Positions 11,980 through 24,379 of a stretch of DNA of 64,000 nt are shown piece by piece (positions within the stretch are counted from its first letter, which is position 1; each line of letters starts with the position of its first letter). A program made the position numbers and the translations under genes. The DNA is from Halichoerus grypus (lineage: Eukaryota; Chordata; Mammalia; Carnivora; Phocidae). A model generated the notes under the pieces. The model worked only from the letters and a program-made list of their open reading frames with translations. It was not told the DNA's origin and searched no databases. The stretch covers positions 49,990,628 through 50,054,627 of the forward strand of contig NC_135722.1 in the NCBI RefSeq assembly GCF_964656455.1. The letters are read 5' to 3'.

Positions 11980-12310
11980 CAACACTTACTGGCTTTAAAT
12001 GATATTTTATGATATTTTTTTTCTCAAGGTTCTGTTGATTGTCTGGACTCAGCTCTGTAGTTCTCACTTGGAGTCCCTCAAGCAGTTGCAGATAGGAATC
12101 CAGGACCAGATAGTCAAGCCTTCTCCTTCACTCATATGTTAGGCACCTCAGTCTACCTCCACACTGACTCCTGTTCCATCAGATTAGAATCCTCTGACCT
12201 GGGGAGCATGCTCAGGCCATGACTGGTACATGTGAGAAGTGTTGGGAAGGTGATATTTCAGGAATTACCATCTAATAAGAGATGGAGATTGATGGATAAA
12301 TATGCCATTT
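11980..12310. repeat. Possible ancient interspersed repeat
   Basis: TTCTCAAGGTTCTGTTGATT followed by GGACTCAGCTCTGTAG and a run of short GC-richer words resembles a widespread old mammalian repeat, possibly the partner of the fragment near 10330-10560. The family is not identified. Confidence 0.3.
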
Positions 12311-12514
12311 TGAACTCCTCAAAGGAAAAGTTTCAAGGTGTGATCTTTACCTTTTCCCAAGCACCTCCAACAGGAGAGAGCTCTGGTAATTCATAGCAGT
12401 AACCTCCTCAGTCATACGCACATTACTGGCTTTCTTCCCTTCACTGTCTTACTTGCTCAATCCCTTACAAAATTTTTTCTTGAATCAATTCCCAAATATA
12501 CCACATACATTAAA

Positions 12515-13111
12515 ATTATTGCTTTGCATCAAAAGGAATAAAATCTTGCCATTTGCAATGACGTGGATGGAACTGGAGAGTGTTATGCTGAGCGAAATAA
12601 GTCAATCAGAGAAAGACATGAATCATATGATCTCACTAATATGAGGGATTCTTAATTTCAGGAAACAAACTGAGGGTTGCTGCAGTGGTGGGGGGTGGGA
12701 GGGATAGGGCGGTTGGGTGATAGACATTGGGGAAGGTATGTCCTATGGTGAGTGCTGTGAATTGTGCAAGACTGTTGAATCACAGATCTGTACCTCTGAA
12801 ACAAATAATACATTATATGTTAAAAAAAAAAAAGAAGAAGAAGAAGAAGATAGCAGGAGGGGAAGAATGAAGGGGGGGAAATCGGAGGGGGAGATGAACC
12901 ATGATAGACGATGGACTCTGAAAAACAAACTGAGGGTTCTAGAGGGGAGGGGGGTGGGAGGATGGGCTAGTCTGGTGATGGGTATTAAAGAGGGCACGTT
13001 CTGCATGGAGCACTGGGTGTTATACGCAAATAATGAATCATGGAACACTACATCAAAAACTAATGATGTAATGTATGGTGATTAACATAATAAAAAAATA
13101 TTATTGCTTTG
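12515..13111 (+). mobile_element. LINE-1, 5'-truncated 3' UTR copy with target duplication
   Basis: The L1 3' portion at 12527-13099 starts at CATCAAAAGGAATAAAATC (end of ORF2 region) and runs through the G-rich tract, the internal poly(A)/GAA repeat and the terminal AACATAATAAAAA. The 12-bp target duplication ATTATTGCTTTG lies at 12515-12526 and 13100-13111. The open frame at 12717-13085 is an accident of this 3' UTR, not a gene. Confidence 0.92.
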
Positions 13112-13728
13112 GTTTGCTTTTGGGGGAACCCTTGATAGACACTCTTATGTCATATTCACCTGTTTATAGATTGAGACCATCAGAGGATAAACTTTAATCT
13201 TCTCTTCCTACTGTAAGTAACAGTATAAGTTATTATCATTAGCTTGACCATCAAGAGGAGAGAGATAAACCACTGTGGTAAACAGAGAAATGAACTGTGT
13301 TAAAATTATTGGTGTCCATGTGGTGATAATGAGGGTGGTATACATGCTTTTAAGCCACAGCGACACTGGACAAGAAGGTCTAATATGAAAAGGGAACTAA
13401 AGGAGATATGGCTAAACTTAAAGCCTTTGGATTTTCTTCACTAGCTTATAAGACCTTCTGAGCAGTAAGGATAAGAAGGATGGGAGAAAAGAAGCTGTTA
13501 TGTTCCTAATCAAAAAACTTGTTCAAATTGATGGATTGCATCTCAAAACTTTCCAGAATATCTCCTAATGACCTTTTGGGGGGAAAAAAATAAGTTTATA
13601 ATGAGTTGCCACACAATACAGAGAATGAACTCCTTCCAAGGCCATAAAATCAATGCTAGTTAGTCAGTGGCAATTCTGCAAAGGTGACTTGTTCATTTAC
13701 CCAAGAAAAGGACTGTATTTGTGCAATT
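13112..13728. other. Intergenic DNA, nothing firmly recognised
   Basis: No receptor remnant or clear repeat. The first ~100 bases could be L2-like, but this is not supportable. Confidence 0.35.
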
Positions 13729-13975
13729 AAATAAAACCATGTATCAGGGGCGCCTGGGTGGTTCAGTCGTTAAGTGTCTGCCTTCAGCTCAGGTCATGAT
13801 CCCAGGGTTCTGGGATCGAGCCCTGCATCGGGCTCCCTGCTCAGCGGGGAGTCTGCTTCTCCCTCCCACGCTCCCCCTGCTTGTGTTCTCTCTCTCTCTG
13901 TCTCTCTCTGTGTCAAATAAAATAATAAATAAAATCTTAAAAATAAATAAATAAGTAAATAAAACTATGTATCAG
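13729..13975 (+). repeat. Carnivore tRNA-derived SINE, young copy
   Basis: Head GGGCGCCTGGGTGGTTCAG at 13748, tail of AAATAAAAT repeats. Flanks AAATAAAACCATGTATCAG (13729-13747) and AAATAAAACTATGTATCAG (13957-13975) are a 19-bp target duplication with one C/T difference. Confidence 0.93.
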
Positions 13976-14169
13976 ATACTGATATACTAATACCTTATTT
14001 TCCTACTTCAGAATGATTTGTATATTTTGATCACTGATGAAAGCACAGATGAGCCTGCTTTTTCCTGAATCACATGCTCAAGGAGGTTAGATTCACACAC
14101 ACCTGCATATACTTCTCCACATCTACATGAGTTATAATGATATTAGTGTTTTAAAAACTTGAAAGCTTA

Positions 14170-14425
14170 GTTAATAATATTTCATCATCTTAAGTAAAAT
14201 GCATTATTCAAACCTCACATTTGCCATGACTTCCTATTTAAGGTCTTTTCTGATTTCTTCTAAAATCTAAGTTAGTTGCTTCTCACGTGAAAATAAATCT
14301 TTTCTTCTTCTTTTATCATGGCCTAAATAACATTAAATTATATTTGCTCAGTATTTTTATATCATCACTGTGCTGTGAGCTTCTGAAATCATGGAATATG
14401 TCTTTGTCACTGTTACACATCAAAG
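14170..14425 (+). repeat. Possible L2-like LINE remnant
   Basis: CACTGTGCTGTGAGCTTCTG followed by GGAATATGTCTTTGTCACTG has the layout of an L2 3' region. Diverged, so weakly supported. Confidence 0.4.
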
Positions 14426-14757
14426 GATAAGCTACCTCTTGGTATTGCAGAAAGATACAATAGATGTGTAAACAAGGAAGGATAAAAAAAACAAGGAAGA
14501 ATATGGAAGGAAGGCAATAAGAAAAGATAAAAGAAGAATGGGAGAGAGAGGTGGGGGAGATGATAGGAACTTATGATATATATATATATACTTTTCACTC
14601 AGATTCATCTCACATCTGAGTTCTTTTGTTTGAGGAATATAAATCCTTTAGAGGAGATCCTTATCAGGTAAAAGTTTCACCAACATAGACATAGTACAAG
14701 GAGTTTGCATCTTAAATGGGTAAATATATATTTTTCCTGTGTCATAGTATTTTTGGA

Positions 14758-15732
14758 TCACTGCTTAGTGACCTTCAGAATACAAATCTGAACAACCCGC
14801 ATGTGGATCTCCTTGGTCTTCACACCATAGATAATGGGGTTAAAGGCAGGGGGCACAAGCAGATAGATGGTAGACAAGAGGATATGAACATAGGGTGATA
14901 CATGTCCAAAACGGTGGCTGAAGAAGGAAAAAAAGGCAAGGATATAAAACTCCAGGAAGACAGCAATATGGGCAGTACATGTATTGAATGCTTTGAGTCT
15001 TGCCTCCTTCTGGGGAAGACGAAAAACAGCCTGAAAAATCAGAATGTAGGAGATGAAGACAAAGATCATATCAAAACCTAGAATTGCAAAGGCCACAAAG
15101 AGCCCATATGATCTGTTAATATGGACATCTTCTGCAGCCAGCTTCACAACAGCCATGTGTTCACAGTAGGAATGAAAAATAATCACAGATTGGAAAAGTT
15201 GCAAGCGTTTAAGTAGAATGGGTAAAATTCCAACAAGCACCATTGCCCGGATGGCCACCATCAATACCATTCGAACTAGAAAGAGAGGTGTAAGGATGGA
15301 TGTGTGCCTCAAAGGATTACAGATGGCAATGTAGCGGTCAAAGGCCATGGCCAACAGGATACCAGATTCCATGCCCTGCAAGGCATGGATGAAGAAGAGC
15401 TGAGTGAGGCAAGCATCGAAAGCCATGGAGCAGGAGCCAAACCAGAAGATGGCCAACATCTTGGGAGCAATGGCTACACAGAGACCTAGGTCAGTGGCTG
15501 CCAAAACTGCTAGGAAGATGTACATGGGTTGGTGAAGATGGCGTTCTGTAGGGATGATGATTAACAAGAAGATGTTCCCCAGCAGAGCCACCAGGCACAC
15601 TCCAAGGAAGGGAAATCCGATCCAAAACTGCACATGTTCTAGTCCAGGGATCCCAATCAGGGTCACTATTTGTGGGTTCAGATATGATATGTTTGTAGAT
15701 CCCATCAGGTCAATAAATCCTTTTCTCACCAT
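14758..15732 (-). CDS. Olfactory receptor, OR52A/OR52Z-like, intact
   Basis: The only receptor here with every landmark in place: 324 codons plus stop, no break. In long-frame numbering: NIS glycosylation site at 14-16, GIPGLE 27-32, GN of TM1 at 52-53, TM2 Asp 81, disulfide Cys 108, MAFDRYIAIC 129-138, HSYCEHM 187-193 in loop 2, SYILI 228-232 (TM5), KAFNTCTAH 247-255 (TM6 entry), NPIIY 298-302 (TM7), basic tail. The HSYCEHMAVVKLAAEDV stretch and PQKEARLKAFNTC are close to human OR52A receptors as I know them; OR52Z is an alternative. The family's usual N-terminus fits the second ATG (15705-15703, MGSTNIS) better, giving 315 residues; the first ATG is 12 bases inside a possible acceptor (15745-15746). 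Expected role: a class I odorant receptor coupling to Golf in olfactory neurons; ligand unknown. A decayed tandem copy lies at 30669-31616. Confidence 0.92.
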   Translation of the reverse strand: MVRKGFIDLMGSTNISYLNPQIVTLIGIPGLEHVQFWIGFPFLGVCLVALLGNIFLLIIIPTERHLHQPMYIFLAVLAATDLGLCVAIAPKMLAIFWFGSCSMAFDACLTQLFFIHALQGMESGILLAMAFDRYIAICNPLRHTSILTPLFLVRMVLMVAIRAMVLVGILPILLKRLQLFQSVIIFHSYCEHMAVVKLAAEDVHINRSYGLFVAFAILGFDMIFVFISYILIFQAVFRLPQKEARLKAFNTCTAHIAVFLEFYILAFFSFFSHRFGHVSPYVHILLSTIYLLVPPAFNPIIYGVKTKEIHMRVVQICILKVTKQ

Positions 15733-15743
15733 TGATTCTGATA

Positions 15744-15765
15744 CCTATTCAGAGAAAAATTATGG
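15744..15765 (-). other. Possible splice acceptor of the OR52A-like coding exon
   Basis: On the minus strand TTTTTCTCTGAATAG precedes GTATCAGAATCA and the first ATG. It is a plausible 3' splice site, somewhat weaker than those of the other receptor exons here. Confidence 0.4.
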
Positions 15766-17368
15766 ATGACATAACATGAAAAAACATGGATGGAAATGTG
15801 GCCACATGACTTTGAATCTTTGAGAATCAACTTAAGTCTGTATTAGATAGGATTCTTGAATATCTTTTCTCAAAGCCAACGCAGGTATTTGTGCATGAGG
15901 AAGTTGTAGAAATGGAATTTATGACTCTAAGAACATCAATCTTGCTAGGTTCTGAAATGTCCTCAGAAGGTGCTACAGATGACATTAACTTTTTTGTCTA
16001 TATCCCTCTACAAACTCCAAACACATTTCAGATTAGGTGAAATCCCTTTGTAGCACTTGAAGTTGTAGAATAGATTCTCAATCCCATAGCCCTGTCCATT
16101 TTGTTCAAAGTTTAGAATCTCTGGAAAGTGACAGCCTTTCCCAGTCTTCTCAATTTCTCTGGTTTAGGGAGTAAAACACCTCCTTACAAATCTTCGAAAT
16201 TGACTCTCAGATGAGAGAGTGAAGGAGATTTTGTTCTTTCAGCAAATGCTGGTTGAGTTGACAGTGTGCAGACCCATTACCCAGTTCTTGGAACTGATGT
16301 GGAGGAGTTGTTCTTTTACCAGTAGAAGCAGAGAATATTTGACTCACTGGGGTAAATCTGGACGGTTAGCTTTCAGAGTGGATGTGTAAGCAGAATGGGG
16401 TAGATGATGATGTAAGTCCTCACAGAGCTTAGAGGAGACAGAAAGTTGAGAAGATAGATAGGAAGTCAATTGAAAAAGAAGTACCATAAATTAGGATAGG
16501 ATGGTAACATACAAAAACAGATCTATTGAAAAACCAGTGTAGCTTAAATATTTTGATATTAATGTGTTTCAGATGCAAAAAGGCAGGATTGGCTGTGAGC
16601 CACTCTACTGTCCATAATGGAGCTCAGCCTAAACCTAGGTGCTTTCATTCATTTTACTGGTGTTAGTTGACCAAGCATATAATTTGCTACTTTTGATTAC
16701 ATTGTCCCATTTCACATCCACCCCAACCTTCTGAAATTTTTATAATTTGCCTGCTCTCTTTCTTTAGAAATTTATTCAGTAAACTTTAAGATAACTTTCT
16801 ATACTCTTTTTTACTTTTTCATTAGCTATTCTACAAGCTTAAAGTCATCCCAAAGTTTCATTCTGTTTTCCTTATGATTTTGTCATAGCTGAATCATTGA
16901 ATAGGGAATACCACTCTGAATGGGATTTTATATATTTTTCTTTGAAGAGAAACTATTTTACTGTTGTAAAATTATAGGAAAAAATAGACTGGTTCACAGT
17001 CAGTAGGAATATGTATGTGGGTATAACTAGGAAGTCCCTAATGCAATAAAATCTAAAATACTTTACTAGTTGATTGAGAGTAGGAGATCGTTATATGATC
17101 TTCTGTAGCTACATATATCAATTAACTATGACCAAGGCAATAAAGAGATATATATTAAAACAATAAGAAATTTTGTGAAAAGAAATTCCCTATGATGTCC
17201 AAATAAATGAATTTAGATGAGCAAGTGGTGGATTCCCTAGAACTCATTGCTGAAAAGCACCAATATATCTTATCAAGGTGACATGAGTAGACAAAGGCAG
17301 AATCTAAAGAAACTATAGAAGGCAATACATCCTAGATATCTTTAGAAATGCCTGACAATGTAAGGATA
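15766..17368. other. Upstream flank of the OR52A-like gene
   Basis: No repeat boundary or second gene was recognised. Parts of the first ~250 bases resemble the corresponding flank of the pseudogene at 30669-31616 (for example around the GAAATGGAA words near 15908 and 31898), so the tandem duplication may extend beyond the coding exon. The non-coding 5' exon and promoter, if retained, should lie here; I could not place them. Confidence 0.4.
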
Positions 17369-17757
17369 AAATTCCATATAGTATAGCATATGTATTTATA
17401 AGTATTAATATATTTAAAATAATATATTATTATTATATATATTGTAATACATATATATGTAATATATTTGTATTATGTTGTATTGTAATACAAATATATA
17501 TTTGTATTGCTTATATATTTATAATACATATTTATAAATAAATAAAAATATATATTAATATAAATACAAATATATTATATGTAAATACAGTATGTAAATT
17601 TATATAATTATAATATATATTACATACATAATATATAAATACAAAGATACATCATATATAAGTATATACATTATAAATACATATATATTATTATAAATAT
17701 GTAAATACTAATATATTTGTATAATAAATATATATTAAATATAAATATAAATAATAC
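17369..17757. repeat. AT-rich low-complexity block (left half)
   Basis: Nearly pure A/T of TATATA, ATAAATA and AAATATA words. It stops at the 5' end of the long L1, and similar AT-rich DNA resumes after the L1 at 24786. The element seems to have inserted into one AT-rich block. Confidence 0.85.
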
Positions 17758-18982
17758 AGGAGGGGGAGGAGCAAGATGGTGGAGGAGTAGGAGACCTAAA
17801 TTTCGTCTGGTCCCAGAAATTCAGCTAGATAGGGATCAAACCATTCTTAACACCTACAAACTCAACAGGAGATCAAAGAAAAGAATAGCAACTCTCTGAA
17901 CAGAAAAGCGACCACTTTCTGGAAGGTAGGACAACTGGAGAAGTGAATCTGAGGTGATATTCGGCAAGATGGACAGTGGGGGAGGGGGCCTCCGTCAGCC
18001 GCTACTGGCAAGTGATAGAGCAGCAGAGCACAAAATTGGAAATTTTAGAAGTTGGCTCTGCTAGGGACATTGCTCCAGTGGCTAAGCCGGGGGTGGAACC
18101 CTCGCTGGGACAGTGTGGTCTCAGGACCTTCAGGGTCACAGAAAGACTGGGGGTGCCTGAGTGCGGCAGAGCTCCCAGGTATTGGAGTGGGGAAGCCGGC
18201 TGCAGAGACAGAGCGAGGAGTGGGCTCTCAGCTTGGGGTTGCCATAAACCGTGATCTCAGCATAGTAAGGCCACTGATCCTCCAGCAGGGACCCAACAAG
18301 TGGCAGATCCGGGGAGACTACACATCCTACCCCCAGAGGAGCAGCACAGGAGCCCACCACAGGAATCTGCTGAGTTTGGAGATTCCAAACAGGGTTGTGT
18401 GCCAGAGATAGAAATGCTCAGTCACAGGCCAGGTGAGCACAAAGTGCGGCCAGAGATCGGGGAGACAGGAGTGACTGGTTGCTTTTTTCTGGGGGCTCAC
18501 TGAGGAGTGGGGCCCCGAGTTCTGGGCTCCTCCAGGGCGGAGATTGGGAGGCTGCCATTTTCACTCTCGTCCTCCAACGCTATACAGAAAGCTTGCAGGG
18601 AACAAAAGCTCCTGAGAGCAAACCCAGCAAGGGCGGGGCAATTCTGCCTCCAGGAAAGACACCTGAGAATCACTGCAACAGGCCCCTTCCCCAGAAGATC
18701 AGCAAGAACAGCCAGCCAAGATCAAGTTTACTGATCAATGAGAATGGTAGAACTCCAGCAATAGGGGAATACTGCACATAGATTCATGGCTATTTTCCCA
18801 GTGATTCTTTAGTCTTTCAAAGTTAATTTTTTTAATTTTCTTTTTTTTTTCTTTTTTTTTTTTGAATTTTTCTTTTCCCTTTCACAACCAACATCTTATC
18901 AATCCCTTTTTAAAAAATTTTTTTTTATTTTTCATTTTTAGAGTCGTATTCTATCCCTTCATAGTAGTTAAACTTATTTTTG

Positions 18983-19020
18983 GTATATATGTGTGTGTAT
19001 ATATATATATATATATATGT
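18983..19020 (+). repeat. (TA)n/(TG)n microsatellite in the L1 5' UTR
   Basis: TATATATGTGTGTG followed by a TA run. The same position in the other long L1 carries a longer TA run (32719-32767), so the repeat was in the element before insertion and has since changed length. Confidence 0.85.
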
Positions 19021-19564
19021 TGTTCTCTCTTTTAAAATTTTGGGATACACTTTCTTCTAACAAACCAAAATATACCCTAAATCTCTAGTGTATGGCTTTG
19101 CTCTAGTCTCCTGCCTGATACATTGTCTCCCCTTTTTTTTTTAATCCTCTTCTTTCTTTTTCCAACCAACTTCTTATCTTATCAATTCCTTTTATAAAAT
19201 CTTTTATAATTTTCATCTTTACAGTCATATGCCATCCCTTCATCATATTTACCCTTATTTTTGTACATATATAAGTTTTTCTTTCTTTAAAATTTTGGGA
19301 GGCACTTTCTTCTAACAGACCAAAATGTGCCCAGAATTTAGTGTGTGGCACTGATCTATGCACCAGCCAGTTCATATTTGATCATATTCTTTTTTTTGTT
19401 TTTTTATCTTTTTCTTTCTTTTTTTTTTTTTTCTTTTTTCTTTCTTTCCCTTTCTTTTCCCCCAGTTTCAGGTCTCTTCTAGTTTGTTTAGCGTATATTT
19501 TTCTGGGGTCATTGTTACCCTGCTAGCATTTTGTTCTCTCATTATCTATTCTACTCTGGACAAA

Positions 19565-20454
19565 ATGACAAGACGGAAAAAATCACCTCAAAAAAAAGGA
19601 CACAAGGCGGTACCGATTGCCAGGGACCTAATCAATATGGACACTAGTAAGATGTCAGAACTTGAGTTCAGAATGATGATTTTAAAGATACTAGCTGGGC
19701 TAGAGAAAAGCATGGAAGATACTAGAGAAACCCTTTCTGGAGAAATAAAAGAACTAAAATCTAACCAAGTCAAAATCAAAAAGGCTATTAAGAGGTGCAA
19801 ACAAAAATGGAGGCTCTAACTGCTAGGATCAATGAGGCAGAAGAGAGAATCACTGATATAGAAGACCAAATGATGGAAAATCAAGAAGCTGAGAAAAAGA
19901 GAGATAAATAACTACTGGATCACAAGGGCAGAATTCGAGAGATAAGTGATACTATAAGATGAAACAATTTAGAATAATTGGGATCCCAGAAGAAGAAGAA
20001 AGAGAAAGGGGGGCAGAAAGTATATTGGAGCAAATTATAGCAGAGAACTTCCCTAATTTGGGGAAGGAAACAGGCATCAAACTCCAGGAGGCACAGAGAA
20101 TACCCCTCAAAATCAATAAAAATAGGTCAACACCCCGACATCTAATAACTTACAAGTCTCAGAGACAAAGAGAAAATCCTGAAAGCAGCTTGGGAAAAGA
20201 GATCTGTAACCTACAATGGTAGAAACATTAGATTGGCAACAGACCTATCCACAGAGACCTGGCAGGCCAGAAACGACTGGCATGATATATTCAGGACACT
20301 AAATGAGAAAAATATGCAGCCAAGAATACTATAAACAGCTAGGCTGTCATTGAAAATAGAAGGAGAGATAAAAAGCTTCCAGGACAAACAAAAACTAAAG
20401 GAATTTGCAAACATGAAAACAGCCCCACAAGAAATATTGAAAGGGGTCATCTAA
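19565..20454 (+). pseudogene. L1 ORF1 (RNA-binding chaperone), broken
   Basis: Starts ATGACAAGACGGAAAAAATC at 19565 and would stop at TAA 20452-20454, about 296 codons. ORF1p is the trimeric nucleic-acid chaperone of the L1 particle, with an N-terminal coiled coil followed by RRM and C-terminal domains; the Lys/Glu-rich stretch LEKSMEDTRETLSGEIKELK fits the coiled coil. Breaks seen by comparison with the copy at 33584-34380: a 2-base loss near 19790, CAA to TAA at 19909-19911, and a further CGA to TGA with a base loss near 19960. It cannot give a full protein. Confidence 0.85.
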
Positions 20455-20535
20455 GCAAAGAGAGAGCCTAAAAGTAACATAGACCAGAAAGGAACACAGA
20501 AAATATACAGTAACAGTCCCCTTATAGGCAATACA

Positions 20536-23500
20536 AAGGCACTTAATTCATATCTTTCAATAGTTACCCTTAATGTAAATGGGCTAAATGCCCCAATCAA
20601 AACACACAGGCTATCAGATTGGATAAAAACACGAGACCATTGATATGCTGTCTGCAAGAGACTCATTTTAGACCCAAAGACACCCCCAGATTGAAAGTGA
20701 AGGGGTGGAAAACCATTTAGCATGCTAATGGACACCCAAAGAAAGCTGGGGCGGCAATCCTTATATCAGACAAATTAGATTTTGAACCAAAGACTATAAT
20801 AAGAGATGAGGAAGGACACTATATCCTACTTAAAGGGTCTAGCCACAAAGATCTAACAACTGTAAAAATCTATGCCCCTAACATGGGAGCAACCAATTAT
20901 ATAAGGCAGTTAATAACAAAAGCAAAGAAACACATCGACAACAATACAATAATAGTGGGGAACTTTAACACCTCCCTCACTGAAATGGACAAATCATCTA
21001 AGCAAAAGATCAACAAGGAAATAAAGACTTTAAATGACACACTGGACCAAATGGACTTCACAGATATATTCAGAACATTCCATCCCAAAGCAACAGAATA
21101 CACATTCTTCTCTAGTGCCCATGGAACATTCTCCAGAATCGATCACATCCTAGGTCACAAATCAGGTCTCAACCGGTACCAAAAGATTGGAATCATTCCC
21201 TGCATATTTTCAGACCACAATGCTTTGAAACTAGAACTAAATCACAAGAGGAAAGTCGGAAAGAACTCAAATACATGGAGGCTAAAGAGCATCCTACTAA
21301 AAAAGGAATGGGTCAACCAGGAAATTAAAGAAGAATTTAAAAAATTCATGGAAACAAATGAAAAGGAAAACACAACTGTTCAAAATCTTTGGGATGCAGC
21401 AAAGGCATTCCTAAGAGGAAAGTATACAGCAATACAAGCCTTTCTCAAGAAACAAGAAAGGTCTCAAATACGCAACCTAACCCTACACCTAAAGAGCTGG
21501 AGAAAGAAGAGCAAATAAAGCCTAAACCCAGCAGGAGAAGAGAAATAATAAAGATCAGAGCAGAAATCAATGAAATAGAAACCAAAAGAACAGTAGAACA
21601 GATCGATGAAACTAGGAGCTGGTTCTTTGAAAGAATAAGATTGATAAACTGCTGGCCAGACTTATCAAAAAGAAAAGAGAAATGACCCAAATAAATAAAA
21701 TCATGAATGAAAGAGGAGAGATCACAACCAACACCAAAGAAATACAAACAATTATAAGAACATATTATGAGCAACTCTATGCCAGCAAATTAGATAACCT
21801 GGAAGCAATGGATGCACTCCTAGAGATGTATCAACTGCCAAAACTGAACCAGGAAGAAATAGAAAACCTGAACAGACCTATAACGACTAAGGAAATTGAA
21901 GCAGTCATCAAAAATCTCCCAAAACACAAAAGCCCAGGGCCAGATGGCTTCCTAGGGGAATTCTACCAAACATTTAAAGAATTAATACTTATTCTTCTGA
22001 AACTGTTCCAAAAAATAGAAATGGAAGGAAAACTTCCAAACTCATTTTATGAGGCCACCATTACCTTGATCCCAAAACCAAAGACCTCATTAAAAAGGAG
22101 AATTACAGATCAATATCTTTGATGAACATGGATGCAAAAATTCTCACCATAATACTAGCCAATAGGACCCAACAGTACAATAAAAGGATTCTTCACCACG
22201 ACCAAGTGGGATTTAACCCTGGGCTGCAAGGTTGGTTCAACATCTGCAAAGCAATCAATGTGATACACTACATTAATAAAAGAAAAAACAAGAACCATAT
22301 GATCCTCTCAATAGATGCAGAAAAAGCATTTGACAAAGTACAGCATCCTTTCTTGATCAAAACTCTTCAGAGTATAGGGATAGAGGGTACATACCTCAAT
22401 ATCATAAAAGCCATCTATGAAAAACCCACAGCGAATATCATTCTCAATGGGGAAAAACTGAGAGCTTTCCCCCTAAAGTCAGGAACACGGCAGGGATGTC
22501 CACTATCACCACTGCTATTCAACATAGTATTAGAAGTCCTAGCCACAGCAATCAGACAACAAAAAGAAATAAAAGGCATCCAAATTGGCAAAGAAGAAGT
22601 CAAACTCTCACTCTTTGCAGATGATATGATACTTTATGTGGAAAACCCTAAAGACTCCACCCCAAAACTGCTAGAACTCATACAGGAATTCAGTAAAGTG
22701 ACAGGATATAAAATCAATGCACAGAAATCAGTGGCATTCCTATACACCAACAACAAGACAGAAGAAAGAGAAATTAAGGAGTCGATCCCATTTACAATTG
22801 CACCCAAAACCATAAGATACCTAGGCATAAATCTAACCAAAGAGGCAAAGGATCTGTACTCAGAAAACTATAACATACTCATGAAAGAAATTGAGGAAGA
22901 CACAAAGAAATGGAAAAATGTTCCATGCTCATGGATTGGAAGAACAAATATTGTGAAGATGTCAATGCTACCTAGAGCAATCTACACATTCAATGCAATC
23001 CCCATCAAAATACCATCCACTTTTTTCAAAGAAATGGAACAAATAATCCTAAAATTTGTATAGAACCAGAAAAGACCCGAATAGCCAGAGGAATGTTGAA
23101 AAAGAAAAGCAAAGCTGGCGGCATCACAATTCCGGACTTCAAGCTCTATTACAAAGCTGTCATCATCAAGACAGTATGGTACTGGCACAAAAACAGACAC
23201 ATAGATCAATGGAACAGAATAGAGAGCCCAGAAATGGACCCTCAACTCTATGGTCAACTAATCTTTGACAAAGCAGGAAAGAATGTCCAATGGAAAAAAG
23301 ACAGTCTCTTCAACAAAAAATGCTGGCAAAATTGGACAGCCACAGGCAGAAGAATGAAACTGGACCATTACAATAGACTCCAAATAGTTGAAAGACCTAA
23401 ATGTGAGACAGGAGTTCATCAAAATCCTAAAGGAGAACACAGGCAGCAACCTCTTTGACCTCAGCCACAGCAACTTCTTCCTAGAAACATCGTCAAAGGC

Positions 23501-24069
23501 AAGGGAAGCAAAGGCAAAAATGAACTCTTGGGACTTCATCAAGATAAAAAGCTTTTGCACAGCAAAGGAAACAGTCAACAAAACCAAGGACAACTGACAA
23601 AATGACAGAATGGGAGAAGATATTTGCAAATGACATATCAGATAAAGGGTTGGTATCAAAAATATATAAAGAACTTATCAAACTCAACACCCAAAGAACA
23701 AATAATTCAATTAAGAAATGGGCTGAAGACATGAACAGACATTTCTGCAAAGACATCCAAATGGCCAACAGACACATGAAAAAGTGCTCAATATCGCTTG
23801 GCATCAGGGAAATCCAAATCAAAACCTCAATGAAATACCACTTCACACCAGTCAGAATGGCCAAGATTAACAAGTCAGGAAACGACAGATGTTGGCAAGG
23901 ATGCAGAGAAAGGGGAACCCTCCTACACTGTTGGTGGGAATGCAAGCTCGTGCAGCCACTCTGGAAAACAGTATGGAGGTTCCTCAAAAAGTTGAAAATA
24001 GAGCTACCCTATGACCAAGCAATTGCAGTACTCTCTATTTACCCCAAAGATACAAATGTAGTGATCTGA
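20536..24069 (+). pseudogene. L1 ORF2 (endonuclease-reverse transcriptase), broken
   Basis: ORF2p nicks target DNA and primes reverse transcription. The expected start reads AAG (20536-20538) where the sister copy has ATG. Domain order: N-terminal apurinic-type endonuclease to about 21250, RT core about 21900-22900, C-terminal Cys-rich segment ([14 protein letters not shown]) near 23900. In the endonuclease the catalytic GDFN motif reads GNFN (about 20956-20970), an Asp to Asn change expected to kill cleavage. In the RT the FADD box is intact ([13 protein letters not shown], about 22610-22640). Frameshifts occur near 20635 and 22090, and TGG to TAG at about 23061 truncates the best RT frame (22119-23063). 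Dead in both activities, but only moderately diverged. Confidence 0.9.
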
Positions 24070-24356
24070 AGAAGCCCATGCACCCCAATGTTTATAGCAG
24101 CAATGTCCACAATAGCCAAACTATGGAAAGAGCCTAGATGTCCATCAACAGATGAGTGGATAAAGAAGATGTGGAATATATAGATACAATGGAATATTAT
24201 GCAGCCATCAAAACCCCCGAAATCTTGCCATTTGCAATGACGTGGATGGAACTGGAGGGTATTATGCTGAGCAAAATAAGTCAATCAGAGAATCATATAA
24301 TCTCACTGATATGAGGAATTCTTAATCTCAGGAAACAAACTGCGGGTTGCTGGAGT

Positions 24357-24379
24357 GGTGGGGGGTGGGAGGGATGGGG
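24357..24379 (+). other. G-quadruplex-type tract in the L1 3' UTR
   Basis: Four G runs with one- or two-base loops (GGGGGGTGGGAGGGATGGGG). Equivalent tracts lie at 12687-12709 and 38431-38455. Guanine-rich 3' UTR tracts are a known property of mammalian L1s; folding here is inferred from the pattern only. Confidence 0.65.

Noticed and set aside
12717..13085. Lys/Glu-rich open frame as a small gene
   Set aside because: It lies wholly in the L1 3' UTR, and the same frame recurs at 38463-38783 in another L1 copy.
15304..15769. Plus-strand open frames opposite the intact receptor
   Set aside because: They are shadows of the minus-strand coding sequence with no motifs of their own; the same holds at 31324-31599 and 42535-42729.
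19341..19526. Phe-rich hydrophobic frame as a membrane peptide
   Set aside because: It is produced by the T-rich tract of the L1 5' UTR; similar frames occur at 33326-33582.
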